The translations under genes and the position numbers were made by a program. Below the pieces are notes generated by a model. It saw only the letters and a program-made list of their open reading frames with translations, was not told where the DNA came from and did no database searches. Shown here one piece after another: positions 1 through 14,200 of a stretch of DNA of 64,000 nt; the first letter of the stretch is position 1; each line of letters starts with the position of its first letter. Where the stretch lies: positions 44,461,433 to 44,525,432 of the forward strand of contig NC_066343.1 in NCBI RefSeq assembly GCF_022539315.1, given 5' to 3'. The DNA comes from Serinus canaria (lineage: Eukaryota > Chordata > Aves > Passeriformes > Fringillidae).

Positions 1-2039
1 TTGTGCTACTGAGTGCTGAATTTGGCACTGTATTCTAGCTGTACATCAAGAACCTCCAGATGAGATTTACCAAAGCATTATCATCAAAAAAGGCCTGATC
101 CCTAGTTTATAAATGCTACCTTACACATTGAGCTCTAATACAACCTGTCCAGACTGAGAGGTTGTACAAAGCTGTCAAGGTCTGTTGAGTGAATAAAGGG
201 TATTTTGAATGTAAATAGCAAATATAAAATAGGCTGCGGGGTTTCTTGGCTTTTTGGGGTTTTTTTTTGTGGTGCTACTCATGTTTTGGGATGTTTTTAA
301 AATTGTGGTTTGAGTTTTGATTTGTTTTTTTTCCCCATAATCTGGTAATAAATGCTATAGGACAGCTTCATAAAGAAACAGTGTGGCTCTTAACTTTGCA
401 ATTGTAGAAGATTACCTTCTGGAAAAAAAAGTCAAGAGTTCATGGTTAGCATAATAAATGTAATGCTTAGTGATTGCAAGATTAAGTACTTTCCTTTTTG
501 TAGTGGCCTAAGCATGTACTTCCAGTCTGTAGAGAAGCACATGTCAGCTAGTATTCCCAGGTAGGAGCACCTTCTTAGATTTAGTCACTTACCTAAAGAG
601 AGAACTTCTTCAAACACATAAGCAATAGGATATGTGTCTGTTTTCTGTTGGGTCTTCTGTTCCATGAAAGTTACAGTGATTGAGATTCATTATCTCTGCC
701 TTTGAAGCATGGAAAATACTTGGTGTTCATTTCTTGTGACTCTGGGAAAAGTTAAGGTTTTACTAAAATCCTGCCTGAGAGGTTAATGGTCTTACCTGCT
801 GAAGCCTGTAAATGTGGAACTCAAAACTTAATATTCATACAGTGGATATAACAGTATGTAAGGATAATTTTACTGATACACTTAAAAGACATGTTACTTC
901 AGTATTTACAGTCAGGGTGGAAGAATATGTAAATTAGGTTAATGCTACTTATATAGTTTATGTGGCTTAACTTGTTCCAGGGCATTAGGTTATCTTCAGA
1001 ATTAAACTTCATTGTAGAAAAGAGGGCAGTAGGAATTTAAATATGATTTAATTTTTATTACAGGTTTGCTCATAGTCATGGAACTTACATCCACGCAAAA
1101 CACATTGCCTACATATACTCAGGTACAGATAATAAAACTTTCATTTGTAACGCCCCACCCACCTTGATTAGATTGTTTCTCTTTTAAGAGAGGTTCTGTA
1201 TTTATATAAGCAATATTCTACAAAGGAATCTAGCTGTAGTTAAAAGTTTCATATGGTGTAGAATATGCATGCTCAAGCTTTACTTGGAAAAGGTGCATGG
1301 CTCAAATCTCGAAATTGTAGTCATACCAGTAAAGTTGCTTCATATCCCATCTGTATTAGTTTTTACGTAGGAACATTGAAAACTTGTTGACAATTAAAGA
1401 ATGTCAGATGTTTCTTCACCTACTACTAAATGGTTTTTTATTTTGAAGAAAGTTTATACTTTTTTCTTCTATATTATGCATAAATTCAAGATCAGTTTCT
1501 TTTCACAACCCAAATGGAAAGTACTCCTGTAGTTTACATTAATTTCATTAGACTATTCATATACTGTGGAAGCAACTTACTTCATTTATTGCAAGCAATA
1601 ATGCTAATAATACTGTAATCATTGTGTCTGCTTCATAATGAATCTTTGGAGTGGAAGCTGCTTTAAATCAGATTTTTGTGAGTTGAAAGAAAAGGAAAAA
1701 AGGTGAAAGTGAAATGTGTTGTGGGGAGTTCTGAGTGGCCATAGAAGATGAACAGTTCCATCAGGATGTTACTTTAAATGCAGTGTACTCTGGAGGCCTA
1801 TGAGAATACATCTAATGAATATAAAATTACAGGCTGTTTTCCTACAATCTAAGATTTTAATAGTTGAGGAAAAAAAAAAAAAGCCTTGCCTGAAAAATAA
1901 AACCTGCAACCCAAAATATTGTATGCTGTTGAGTAATAACAGTTCTTCTTACTGAACAAGTCAGTCTTTTGAGGAAATCTGTGAAAGATTGAGATAAGCT
2001 AACTTAAGATGTTGGTATGTGCTGTTTGTGAAAAGTTAC
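1..2039. other. Non-genic or unassigned sequence
   Basis: AT-rich. Two splice-flanked short segments (504-560 and 1064-1122) are described under findings; I recognise no gene. aataaa occurs at 347-352 without further support. Confidence 0.5.
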
Positions 2040-2458
2040 TTATAGAATGTTACTTGTTGGAAAGGACCTTAAAGATCATCTGGTCCCAGCCCCACCCCCT
2101 GCCATGGGGAGGGGCACCTCGTCCTAAACCAGGGTGCTCAAGGCTTTTTCCAGCCAGGCCTTCAGCACTACCAGCGGTGGGCATCCACAGCTTCTCTGGA
2201 CAACCTGTTCCAGTGCCTCAACACTGTCTCAGTGAAGAATTTATTCCTCATCTCTAACCTAAAGTTCCCTTCCTTCAATTAGTACTCATTCCTCCTTGTT
2301 CTGTCACTACAGGTACTGAATCCCTTCCTTCCCCTGCTGGCCAGGCAGCTTTTTTTGATGCAGCCCAGGGTTGGTTTGCTTTCTGGGCTACAAGTACATA
2401 TTGCCAGTTCATGCTAAGTTATTCATCAACCATCCCCCTCACATCTTTCTCCCTAGGA
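2040..2458 (-). mobile_element. CR1 LINE fragment (3' region)
   Basis: Read on + it starts with tatagaatgtt then ttggaaaggaccttaaagat, the reverse complement of the avian CR1 3' end. It proceeds through the standard ccatggggaggggcacct, cagcttctctggacaacctg and gtttgctttctgggctaca landmarks. The element is therefore on the minus strand with its 3' end at the low coordinate. It is 5'-truncated and diverged, so no protein is expected. Confidence 0.88.
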
Positions 2459-3478
2459 GATCTCTCTCTCCATTGGTACCTTTGGGAGTTGGAAGTCAGA
2501 CAATCTATTTAAAATCAAGTTATATATTTTCTTGTCGAAACACTTCTGGTTTTCAGTGCTACTTGGTAAATTGGTGGGCCTTACATTATGAGTATTCTGT
2601 TTTCTATCTTTTTTCTTTTTGTTACTAATTTTTATTAAAGCTGCTCTGTTTATTTGATATGTTACCCAAATAACATGTTGCAATAAAGATACCAGTTTTG
2701 GTACTGCAGAATTGAATTCAAATTTTACTGATTGACATTGGCAGGACAAAAAACAGAATTCTGGTTTCTGAAACGAGCAAGTTTCCTTAACTTCAGGAAT
2801 CTTACCTATGCTAAATGAGATTAGGTCCACCAATCTGAATATCCTCTAATGTGTCATTTGGATATTTTGTCTTGATGGACTTTGGAAACTGTTACATGCC
2901 CAGTGTTTCTGGTGTATAAAACCCCAGTGAGAATTTGTCAGCATCTGTTTTCCTTTTGGAGAATTCTGCAGCTGAAAAAGAAGCTTTCCTTCAAGTTTTT
3001 TTCCTTGAATTTTTTACTGCTTTCCTAGGACAGCAAAGTTGGATTCGTATTCTCACCTCTTTGCTAGACTGTCTGAAATCTGTAGGAGTCTTTAAAGAAA
3101 AATCTTTTCTTTTTCATGAGTGTCTAGCTCCATGTTTCCCTAGATTAATGTGCAGCTGAGATACCTGGTTGTCTTTGCAGGCTGTGGCAGTTGCCCCCAC
3201 TCAGATGGAAAAGAGGATAGCCACTAGGAAAGAGAGAAGATGAAAGGGAAATTTATGTATGAAGGATAAGTAGGAATATGTTGGGTAGGAGTTTCTGTGG
3301 CACATGAACAATTGACGTCATCTTAGACTATGGCACCAAATAGAATAATATGAAAAGATGAAGAATCATTCTATCACAAGGATTGACAGAAGGATGTCTA
3401 GGAAGAGAAATTGTAGTGCAGAGTACTCACTTGCTAACTAAATGGAGGCAATGTAATCCAGATGTGGTGGTGTCCTAA

Positions 3479-3557
3479 ACAAACAAAAATTTTAAAAAAG
3501 AAAACCACAAACAAAAACCAAAAAGAAAACCACACCAACCAACCAACAAAAAACCCC
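3479..3557. repeat. A/C-rich low-complexity tract
   Basis: Irregular runs of caaac, aaaacc and ccaacc units ending in accccc; typical avian low-complexity sequence. Confidence 0.8.
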
Positions 3558-5142
3558 CAGACTGCTCACTTTGGAACAAGGAGAACCTGCAGGGGTGTTA
3601 CACAATTTCTGTGTGACTAATTTCAGAAATAGCTCTTCCGTCTGGAAGTTCTTAAGGTATAATGTAGTTTTTGTAGTATGGCTCTGACAATAGATGAAAA
3701 TCTATAGCAATTGTATTGTTAGCTATTATAATCAAAAGCATTGCTTGTCAGTAAATAGATCAGTGTAGTTGTAGGCTCTGTCTCCCAGCTATTTCTTAGG
3801 GAACATTTAAGGAGCACGTAAACTGTCCTAACGAAATATTGGCAGCTGCTGCCCAAATTGCTTGGTAGTAGCCTGGGCCAGTAGCCCTGTTGGATTTCAC
3901 AGAAAAGACTCTACACTGTAACTTCTAGTCTGTATGTGGCAAACAATCCCCCATTATCTACACAGTGTGTCCTTATGGATTTCAGTGTGCTTGGTGCAGC
4001 CTGTCTGATCCTATTAACTGGTCTTCTGTGACCAGCTGTACTATATCTGGGCAAAACACACATGTGCTTTTGGTTACTGAAGAGGCCTTGGAAGTATCTT
4101 GCAATGTCTTGTGAAGAGGCCAGGAGCTTCCATAGCAGTGCTGGTATCATATGGAGTTCCAGAGTGCCCTGCCATGCCATTTAGCAGTTTGTTGGTGTAG
4201 GATTTTTTTCTCCTCCCTTAGTAGCCTGCTGTCAGTCAGGCCCTGGGAAACGATACACCATCAGCAAAAGGTTGCTTATATTGGATTGATTCCAACAGTG
4301 TTTGTGGAAAACAGCTGTTTATTAACTATCATGAGACTATGTCTGAGCTTTTTCAGGGCCAAATTAGGACTCTTAAGGACCAAATTCAAGTCTCAGCTAT
4401 ATGCATTTCAGTTCCTTCAAAACCACTAAAATTGGCTCTTCTAGATGCATGAAAGGCATGTATATTCTAAACAAAATAAGATAAAACAGCAGTGGAAATA
4501 GTGTTCATTGCTTCTTTCTTATTTATGATGTGAAGCTACCTTAGTTATAGCTGACCATGAACACATGCCACATAAAATCACTTATTTTTGAGACTTGAGG
4601 CTGAAGTTTGAGCACTATGCAATTCAATCCAACCAGAATGCATGGAGGATAGAAGTATTTGGCAGGAAAATAATTGTTGCAGAACAAAACCTTGTTTATT
4701 CAGTCTTGTTTTGTAGGCATCTTCTGTAGCAGACAATGGGCCCTTCATCACTTGTAGATTTCACCTTCCTTTTGTGACTGGTGCCTTTTAAGGATCTTCA
4801 GGGTTCAGATCTGGAAAAGGGAACTGGGAGGGGTGGTAGTCTTGGTCAAAGAAAATTTCCTGCTCCCCTGCTCTACTGTCTTTGACCACCCTTAGCGGGA
4901 CATAGTTTATCTTCTCTCTCTTCTCCCAACTCCATGAAGACTCAAGGCTTCATCAGCTGGCTTCCTTCTGCCTAGCTTTCCCTCTTTGCCAGGCGAATGA
5001 GGGGAGCAGACAGAGTGGCACAGTCCAGCAGCTTGCAGTGCAGTGAAATGGTGTATTGAAGACAGATGCACCAGGGGTACCCTGCAGAGCCAGGGGAGCA
5101 GCCCATATCCTGGGCACCTAGCATTGCCTGCTATTGGCTCAC

Positions 5143-5177
5143 ATCACCTTTGGCTTTGGCATCACCTTTGGCTTGGC
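5143..5177. repeat. Short tandem duplication, 18-bp unit x 2
   Basis: atcacctttggctttggc is followed directly by a copy lacking one base. It makes both strands open over a short distance, which explains overlapping ORFs here. Confidence 0.9.
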
Positions 5178-5807
5178 TATGTATGGAAGTGAACCCTGGT
5201 TAATGGCAGCCGTATGTGGTGAACATGAACAGGGACGAGTGAAAAGACAAAGATGCCAAACCCTGCAAGGTGCCTTTGTAAAAGAAAAAAACCCAGCAAA
5301 CAAGAACCCTGTGTTCTCCATCACAGATCTCTTGTGAGCAACACATGTCCAAGAGACTGGAGACTCACCAGGCCTTGGGCTGATCTGTCAGGGAGGTTGC
5401 TGCAAACCTTAGAGTGGAGTGAGCCTTCTAGCAGCTGGGGGATTACAGTCACTTCTGCTGGCCAAAAAGTGCGCCTTGGGAACTGGGCTAAGGAGTTTCT
5501 ATGGGGAAACTTTCCTCTAAGCAGGGCACCCCAGGCTAGCAGTCTCTCCAGTGTTGAACCTCTGTATTGGCACCTGTCTGAAGGTGAGGTGCATCACATA
5601 AGCCATTTCTCACAAACAGAGCATTTAAAATGAGAATGCAGTAGTAAGAAATGATGCTGTGAACTTGCTTAAAGCATGAGATACAGGATGGCCAGAATCA
5701 TAGGTCAACAGAGAAAAGCAGCTTTCCTGCTGAATGTGAGACAAGCCACCATCAGTGAGAATAACCTAGTCACAGACCCCCAGCTCTGTGTCCAGGACAG
5801 TGACACA

Positions 5808-5855
5808 CATTGAGGATGCTGAAACTGGAATGTCCCAGTTTCAGCATCCTCAATG
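5808..5855. repeat. Perfect inverted repeat: 21-bp arms, 6-nt loop
   Basis: Left arm 5808-5828 and right arm 5835-5855 are exact reverse complements around aatgtc. Could fold into a 21-bp hairpin in DNA or RNA. No terminator context and no flanking mobile element is visible. Confidence 0.97.
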
Positions 5856-8191
5856 AAAAAATGTTCATCCTTGCTTATCCCTGCTCACAAATTGCAGGTG
5901 AGCTGGTTGTAATCAGAATATTTACTGATGGTCATGTGAAAGTAATGAGCACATTCATGTGCGTACAAAACAGAGCCTTGATCTTGAGATGTTCCAGACC
6001 TCTACACATGCTGCTCAAAATGAGTACAGCAGAAACTGCAAGCTTATTGTCCTGCCCCAGATTACAGTGACTGGGCGGACACTCTGGAATAACACCTGTC
6101 ATGGGATCTTTCAGCCTTTTGATTTTTCTTTCCCTCTACTACCTTTATATTCTTCCAAGAAAATAACTTAAATGAGCAGATCCGCGCTTCTTGGAAGGGA
6201 AAGACTCTATTCCTCAGGGAGGGCTTGTCAGGGAGCCAGAAGCTAACCTCACCCTTGACAACACAAACAACAAAGGATTCTGAAATTACACAAAAAAAAG
6301 GTTTGCTCTTTACAGGAGCTAATTGAAATTGGGCATACAAAATGCTGTGGGAGTTATTTTCCAGGATATGAAAGAAATAGCTGTAGCTGTAATAAGATTA
6401 GCAGAAGCTGAGAAATGTGTGCAGTGTTACTGAGGACAATGTTCTAATTGCTGGAGAATCAGTTGGAGGACGAATACAGATATCTGAAGGGTATTGAGAA
6501 AGGTTACTCACAGACGAAACAGTAGTCTCAAAGGCAGAAAGCAAAATTTGGAAACTGAAAAAATGCTATTGGTATCGCCAAGGTAAAACTGCTTTAAAAA
6601 CTAATGTCATGGTTTTGGGGTTCCAGAAATTAGTAAATTGGTCATTGCCCAGACTGGCTCCCGTTTGGGGCAGAATACTTAACCCTGACAAAGCTTACCT
6701 ACTTGGCCTGGAACCTGGTCAAAAGATACAAACAATGCAAAGTCTTTGTGGTGAGCTACTGGAGGTGCCAGTAATTTTTGGTATTAAATATCCTAAAAGC
6801 CCTACTCAGCTTTCTATCTTCGAACCCTTTGAAGTAAGGTTTGACAGAAAAGATGCTAAACTGATCTGAAGGCATATGTTCCATAACCAAATCCTTTATG
6901 GTATAAAAGTCCAGCATAATTTCATTCACTTAGATTCTTCCATGTGAAGTATACGGAGTTTCTTCCATGGATTGGGATGCCTCTTCATGGTTTCTTCCCA
7001 GAGATTTATATAAAGAGGAAGAAGTATTCGATGGAAAGAACTGTGATGAGATACATCATCAAAACTTTTACCTAAAGTTTCTTTTGCTGGCTTTAATAAA
7101 TAGTTGCTTTAATATAGTGCATTTTTCCATTTTATGTCATAGATGACTAGTTTTTTTAGCTTTTGTACTGTAAGTAATTCTGATACACATCTTCTGTCTG
7201 TTAATTTATTTAATAAATAACTCATCTTTTATAGATATATCTGATTTGCCATCTTTAAAACTTGTGGGACATAGTTACAAAAAAAACCTGTTGACAGTCT
7301 GAGGCTAAAATGAGGTCCAGCTGCCTCAAGATTCCTCTCCCTGATGTGGAGTTAAGAAAGCGGGGGGTTTTCTTGGCACCTTGTGACTCAGCAGCAGGGC
7401 TTCTTTAACAGACTTTGTCTGAAGTTCCCACTTCACCCACAGCAGTCACCTATGAGCAGCCAGGGCCAATCATTTATGCTCCAACAGAAGGCAGATGAAA
7501 TTTACTGTGGAGCTGTTGCTCTCTGCTGTGCTAGGCAGCAAACTCATCTATTAGCAGGGAGGTAATATTTTGATGAGGCTTTATTTGTACCCTCATGACC
7601 ACGTGCTAAGGAAAACTAAGATGGACTCTGAGTCTTCTGCACCTTTTATGTTCTGATTTTTATTTTCTCCATGGCTCCATTAAGGTTATTAATGGTATTT
7701 TTGTGTTTGTATGTATTTTACCTAAGTGAATGTGAAATGAAAGCAGACCTGTCTCCACATCCCGTATGAGAACCCTCTGCCTTGCTCCAGGGCCATGTTA
7801 CATTCCATGTGTTTCACACTAAAGCAAGCTGAGAGATCTTTGCAAACCACAACAGATCTTTCTGGACTTCTTATTAACAGGCAGCATTTCTCAATGCTCC
7901 TGCTGTAAAGGCAGACTCTTAGTTTCTTAAAAGTACTTCTAATGGGCCTGTGAGGTAAATATAAATGACTGATATAATTCTGGAAATGGCTACAGCATGA
8001 CTTTTTATTACCTAGCAGTTTGTGACTTAGGACAACTCAACACCTCAGATTGCTGAGAAATTGTGTTACTTGCTGAAGCTGTAATTTCTAGGTTGGTAAG
8101 GCAAGATCTAGGACTGATTCAGGGTAAACTACTGCCTTTAAAGCTTTATGTATTAAGGAGGAGAAGTATTTCTGTTGTTTATTTGGTCCTT

Positions 8192-8222
8192 TATAGAGGT
8201 ATTGAGGTATAGAGGTATTGAG
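8192..8222. repeat. Short tandem duplication, 16-bp period
   Basis: tatagaggtattgag occurs twice in succession. Confidence 0.85.
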
Positions 8223-11200
8223 AAGCCTTTACAAATAGTCTATGAGGGCAAATATGCCTATAACATCTAATAGCTTCAGCACAATTAAAACATTTTTTTT
8301 CACCTTATTTTTTCTGGTATTGCTGTGCTGTGCTTTCCTCAGTAGGTGGCAAACTTCACAAGCTGTAGGCCTTTAACCTCAGATAAAATAACATGTGCTG
8401 AGAAAGCTTTTCTTGGACCTCATCCAAATAATATTTGCCTTCTTTCACTTGCCAAAAAGGAGCCATTATTGCTCCTAATTTAAACATTTTCTTTTCTGAA
8501 CTGATCTGTGAAAAATCATATAGCTGCTGCAATGGAGTATTTACTCTCTGTGTGTACTGCTTTTTGAGATTAGTGAATAAGCAACTGCAAAAATGTCCTC
8601 TTTTTGCTATTTAAAAGGAAAACCAATCTTTCCATGAAACACAGGGCTGGTTTGTTGATTTGTTGATATGACAGATCAAGCATTAGTTAAAATAGGAAAA
8701 AAGCACTGCCTTTTTTTTGAATAATAAGGATCCTCTGTTGCTACCATTTTTTTTAGTATCATTAAGTGTGAGGGAGCACATGGTATTCTTCATATTACAG
8801 AAACAAGGATCATCTTCAAGAAACTTATGAGGTCTCTCTGGCATATAACAAAAATGGCTCCTGTGTTTCAGGAACTGTGGAATCCAATTCAAGCAGTGAC
8901 ACCGAGTCAGTAGGCAGGGGAAATAGACGGCAGGATATGCCTTGGGATGGACCAGTGACATTTCTTCTAGCCATCCATGGTCTTTGCAGAAGAACTTACA
9001 TCCCAGGAGCATTTGGAAGTATAAAAAAGTGTATCTGATGCACAGGGGCGCTAAGAAAGGAGTTGAAAGCATAAGGGGCTGTTACCTGGCTCTTTTCAAA
9101 CACCCTGTAAATATTTGTGATCGCATTCACAGTATAAGACATTGTGCATTGTGCATGTAAAGTGCAAATTTTTTCCGTGGATATTTTTTCTCTGGTGTTT
9201 CTTCACTAGGAAGAGGTAGTGAAGAAAACTATGGAAAGAAACAATCAGCAATAGAGATGTTTTAATGAAGATCTGAAAAGAGCCAGGGAGGTTCAGTCCC
9301 TGGAATGACTGTTTGGTTGAAACTGTTGTTGCAGCTGTTCGGCTTGTTTTTAACGACATTGAATTTAGTCAAAGAACAAAGGCCCTCTATTCCTCTGCAA
9401 GCAAGTCCTCTGTGGGAATGTTTCTGGGTCTGTGAAAAGAGATTGCTTCCTCATTAGCAAGAATGAAGTGTGTTGGGGGGGAAAAACTGAAAACAGTCAG
9501 ATTGAACTGGAATTTGCTCTTCTGAATGGTAATGATGACAAACCATGCATCCAGTGGCAGATAATTTCATTACTCTGTGCATGTTTATTTCTGTTTCCAA
9601 GAAATATTTCTGTTTTCAAGATCATGAGACCTTGAAGCAATGATGGGAGTTTTTTTTAAACCTAACATCTGCTTTTTGAACTGGAGGACCCAAACTTACA
9701 GCATCCATTTAAACTGAGGAAAGCATATATGCTTGCTGTGGGAGAACTCTGTTAGTACTTTTCTCTCTGTTAGTACTCTTCTTTGCAGCCCTCTCCTGCC
9801 CCCTCCTTCTCCCCTGCCATGTATTTCTTCATGTTTTAACCAGCAGGCTCAGTAGATCTATTAACATAATCACCTGGAGTGATCATATCCACAATAAAAT
9901 ACCCTCTTTTCTATCTCTTCATTTGTGCTCTCTCTATACAGTGCATATTCCCCACATAACCTCTTGATCCTGTCCAAATTTGTGTTCATCTTAATCATGT
10001 TATCTCCCAAGGTTTGAAGTAAGATTTTTCTCTCCATATTCTAGCCCTATTGTTTCCTCCTCCTTTTCCCCATGTACTTTCTGCATGCAACTAACTCCTC
10101 ATTTTTTTCACCTATGCTCTCAGTTTAGGACGTGGCAGTTACATGTCCTGGGGGAAAACCAGCCCCTAACAAAGCAAAGCAAAACAGTAGGAGCTCATAA
10201 CCTTCCTGAGGAGGTACGGGGATCTGTGCCTCCACACTAGCTCTGCTGGAACTAAAATGGAAGACTAAGAATTGTATGTGAAATACAAGTGTAGGATACT
10301 ACTGCAAGGAAATTGTTCCTTTCCTAATCAGTAAGAGACTCTCCAATCAAAGTGCAGAAATGGGGAAAGGTTCTGCAATCATGGTCCTGAAGGTCTGCCT
10401 CTGACTGTTGTTGTAAGAAGAATGACAAAGCTTGAACTTTATAACTCAGCATCTGGGGAAAGAGTGGAAAGCAGAGATGATGACTGGATATCAAGGCTTG
10501 ACATGTCCACAAGCTTCTGGAACAGCAAGCCTTGTGTCCTTTCAGGGCAATCCCTTGCAGCCAGCTTTAGAAGAAGAAAGAAGGGGGGTCATCTGGCTCC
10601 AACTTAGCTCATGCAGTCAGTTTGTCAGGCAAGCCGAAGCAGATGCCTAGAGGCATGAGGAAAATGGGCATCAAAGCCAAAGAGTTTGGAAAAATGTTTG
10701 GGGTAGATTTCAGGAGAGGGTGGAAGAAGATTGAGGTACGTGTGTCAAACTGAATGTTGAGAAAGACGATGGTGAGGAGGAACATCCATGGTGGAGCTCA
10801 TGCTGAAGAGAACCATGTCCGATGGGAAGCCCAGCTGTGAGTGTCTTGGGAAATACAATGTGATTTATAGGGTTTAAGGAGATGGTGGGGACCATGGGAG
10901 GTAGAGAATATTTTCCTGAGGATTTAGCTGAAGGGTACTCAACTGCCCATTGGTGTCCAGCCAAAAGTAATTGGTTTCTTTCCCTCTCTGGTCCCTTCAG
11001 GCACAACCCAAGGTCCCTCAGATGGCTGGGCTGAGGACTGTGCTGGCTAGAGGTTAACCCAAGCTCAGCCACCATCACCACAAGTGCCTACACTGAGCTG
11101 CACACAGGCCAGCTGTGGGGCAGTGGTGGGAGCAAGTGGAGGCGCACAGTGCCGAGGCTGTAGCCCCAGCTCCTCATGGCATAGTCCTGGGACTACAGGA

Positions 11201-14200
11201 GCCATCAGCCAACCCAGACTGCATCAGAATTGAAGACCCATGTTCCCTGCTGTATGAGAAGCCGTATCAGGCTTCAAGGGTCTAGGTATGTCTCATGTCA
11301 CACTGACCATGATCTGCTCTACTGGTCAAGACAACCAGAGCTTCACAAAGGGCTGGCTTGACTGGGTCTCCCTTTGGGCTGGTTTTTACAGCTGACATCA
11401 ACAGTGTGGTTCCTGCAACCTGTGCCTGTTGAAGGAAGAAATTGAAGCAATATACACTGCTCTCACAGGCCAGGATCCCCTTCCTCTGCATGCTGTCCTG
11501 GTGAAGCCAATGTGCTTACTGAGGGAAGGAATGTTTGAGAAATGCTGATGGGTGTTTACCGACATCCTGTGCAATCTGACAGGGTCCTTGCTGCAGAAAG
11601 GGAATGCTTAGCCCTGGTTCCATGGGTGTTGAACACACAAAATGGAAATAACAGCACAGTGAGGAGTTTTTCTGCCTTTTTGTGGCCATGTGATTGGCAG
11701 TATGTAATGACACACACAGCTGAATGAATGTTGACTTTGATGCAAATAGTCTTTTCACGTATGTCTCAGTGGGATCCCAGGTATTTAAGTCTTCTTTTCC
11801 ACTCTGTGTGTTACTGTATGAGAGAAACAGTGGAAATTAATAAGTTCATATACCTGTGACTTCCTTTTACCATCTAAGATGTTTGTTCAAATATATTTCA
11901 AACTAGTATTTTAAATTATTTCAGGAGCTCTGATATATTTTGTCTGGCTTATTGTGTTTGGTGTTATCTGTTTAATAGATAATCCTCATCCTTCAGTTTA
12001 TCTATTAGCTGTGCAGTATCTGCAAACTCAGAGTAGCAAGTAGCTGATTGCCAATTTTCCTCATGAATATCAAGCATGCCTCCTGTCCTTTGCTGTGGCA
12101 TTCTTGGGGTTTCATGATCCTGTTTCCTCTCCCACTTGGAAATCTGATCTGGCGACATTGTTGGAATTTAAAGCATGAAAGCACAATCGCAAATAACTTA
12201 TTGCTAGTCTGGTCGTAATTTCTCTCGTGGGTTGTATTTTTTATCCATGGCTCAATTGACTGCTCTTCATTCATTAGTGATAGAGATGCACCATTCAAGT
12301 AATGAAACTATTCAAAAGGCACCTGTCTGGTTATTTATAAGATAGAAGGCTCGTAAGCAACATTCTCAGCTGCCTGTGGGATGTCATAATTTCATTCGCT
12401 CATACAAAGACCAGAAAAAGTCACTTTGCAGAAAATCTGCACAGGAATTAGGAATTTCATGTAAATTCAGGAAGAACATAATTAAATGTCTTTCCATGAA
12501 TACCAATAATTTCTTCACTGGGAAGAGATGTTCTAGCAACTTAATTTCTCTGGAATGGCTTTGTTCAGCACACATTTGGTAAAAAGCTACAGTTTTCTGC
12601 TGTGTTGCACTCTTTGCTGTAAACCTCTGTGCAAATTCTCAGCATCAGTTCTTGTGACCCTCCCTAGGATTATTTAGATTATTTGAAAAAATTATTTTAT
12701 AATTGGTAATTATTCAGATTAGTAGTTATTCAGTATATGCAGGCTTGAATGGAAAGGCCTGGGGAATAGAGTCAATGCTATAACTAGAGGTGTCTCAGGG
12801 GTGAAGTATATCAGGGATCACTACTCAAGAGGCAGACTTGTACAGGGACTCTTAAGGAAAAAATGCTAAACTAGTGTTGGTGCACTATGGTATTAATTTG
12901 ATTGGCCTAGCTACACTTACAGTTTGGGAAGTTACTGCAAGAAATAACTTCAAAATCATAGTTTCACAAATTAACACTCAATATATGAACACTTTTTTTG
13001 GAGCTTTTAACCTGTGCACCTTGGTGAGATAAAATGTTTCAGTGTTATTCATCTTTCTGATTCTGAACAGTGTATTTTACTTGAAATTTGCTGTGAAGAA
13101 AAAACATGCACCCAGTTTGCCATAGCAAAAAGCAGGATAATGACTTTGTAAGGTTTGACTGCTTATAGTTTTCTGACCTCCTGCTATTGTGTGTACCTTA
13201 ACACTGATATGAAGACAAAATTTATACCCAACAAGCCTCGTGTTTGCCAGAGTTCAACTTGTTTACCTGTAAGTCTTTCATTCCTTTTAATCAGAATTCC
13301 ATTTGCTGTTAAGCAGTCAAGCTCAGTCATCCAGGAAGACTGGCGATGTAATTTTGCAGCTTTTACTCCCTCAGCTCCCACTGGCTGGAGGTCTGGTTGA
13401 TTAGCTAATAAAGTGGTTTCTGGTCTGCAGAGTGCAGGAGGAGGAAGTCTTGTTGGTATTGTTCTTTCATTACAAACTGGAGATGTTATTCTCTCACACA
13501 TTTTCCCAGTTCCAGGGTAAGATGGGAATCACTGCCCTCTCTGTGGGAGTTCTCGCTTTGTTCACTCCATGCCTCTAGGAAATGCTGCAAATGCACCATA
13601 ATTTTGTTTGGATTTGCTCATCAGTTAATGAGATCTGTGCTATATAGTGAGCTTATCTCTCCAATGAGGTGCTTTACAGAAGTTATTGGGCCTACCAAAA
13701 TTTATGGTATCAAGTAAAACACATTCATTCCAAGGTCTGTCACCAATGGTTGGTTGCAACTTCTTTTTTAATGGCAGATATTTCACTGTTCACTTATGAC
13801 TTTGGAAGATAAAGTGGCAACTGGAGTTTTCATGCAGAAATTTTCAGGACAACAAGATTTTTCAGTGGCAATTTCTTAGTTGTCTCTGAGCAAGCTTGAG
13901 ATTGGAGTTTTCAAGGTATTTGCTTAATACCTCTTGTTCAGAACATGGCCAATGATACCCATCTGGAAAAGCTGAGAAATACTTAAGGCAAAAACATCGA
14001 ATCTTTTCATATACATGGGGGTTATTCAAACCTATTACAGTAAAAATGTTACCCTGAAACTAGTACTGGAATCTATTTGCCGCTGGGTCTGGCTGTCCAT
14101 AAAACAGAGAGCAAGAGTGGTGGGGTGGGGTTGAGATTCCAATCTTCTCTCGCATTGCTTCCTGCATCCTTCATGTTTAGGAGCAATTTCAGTCAAATGT

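Noticed and set aside
2009..2257. 82-codon + strand ORF
   Set aside because: It is antisense translation of the CR1 fragment at 2040-2458.
5808..5855. Intrinsic bacterial-type terminator or CRISPR repeat
   Set aside because: The sequence is vertebrate; there is no U-tract context of that kind and no regularly spaced repeats.
6609..6869. 86-codon + strand ORF
   Set aside because: No motif, no start context of note, and no neighbouring exon structure.
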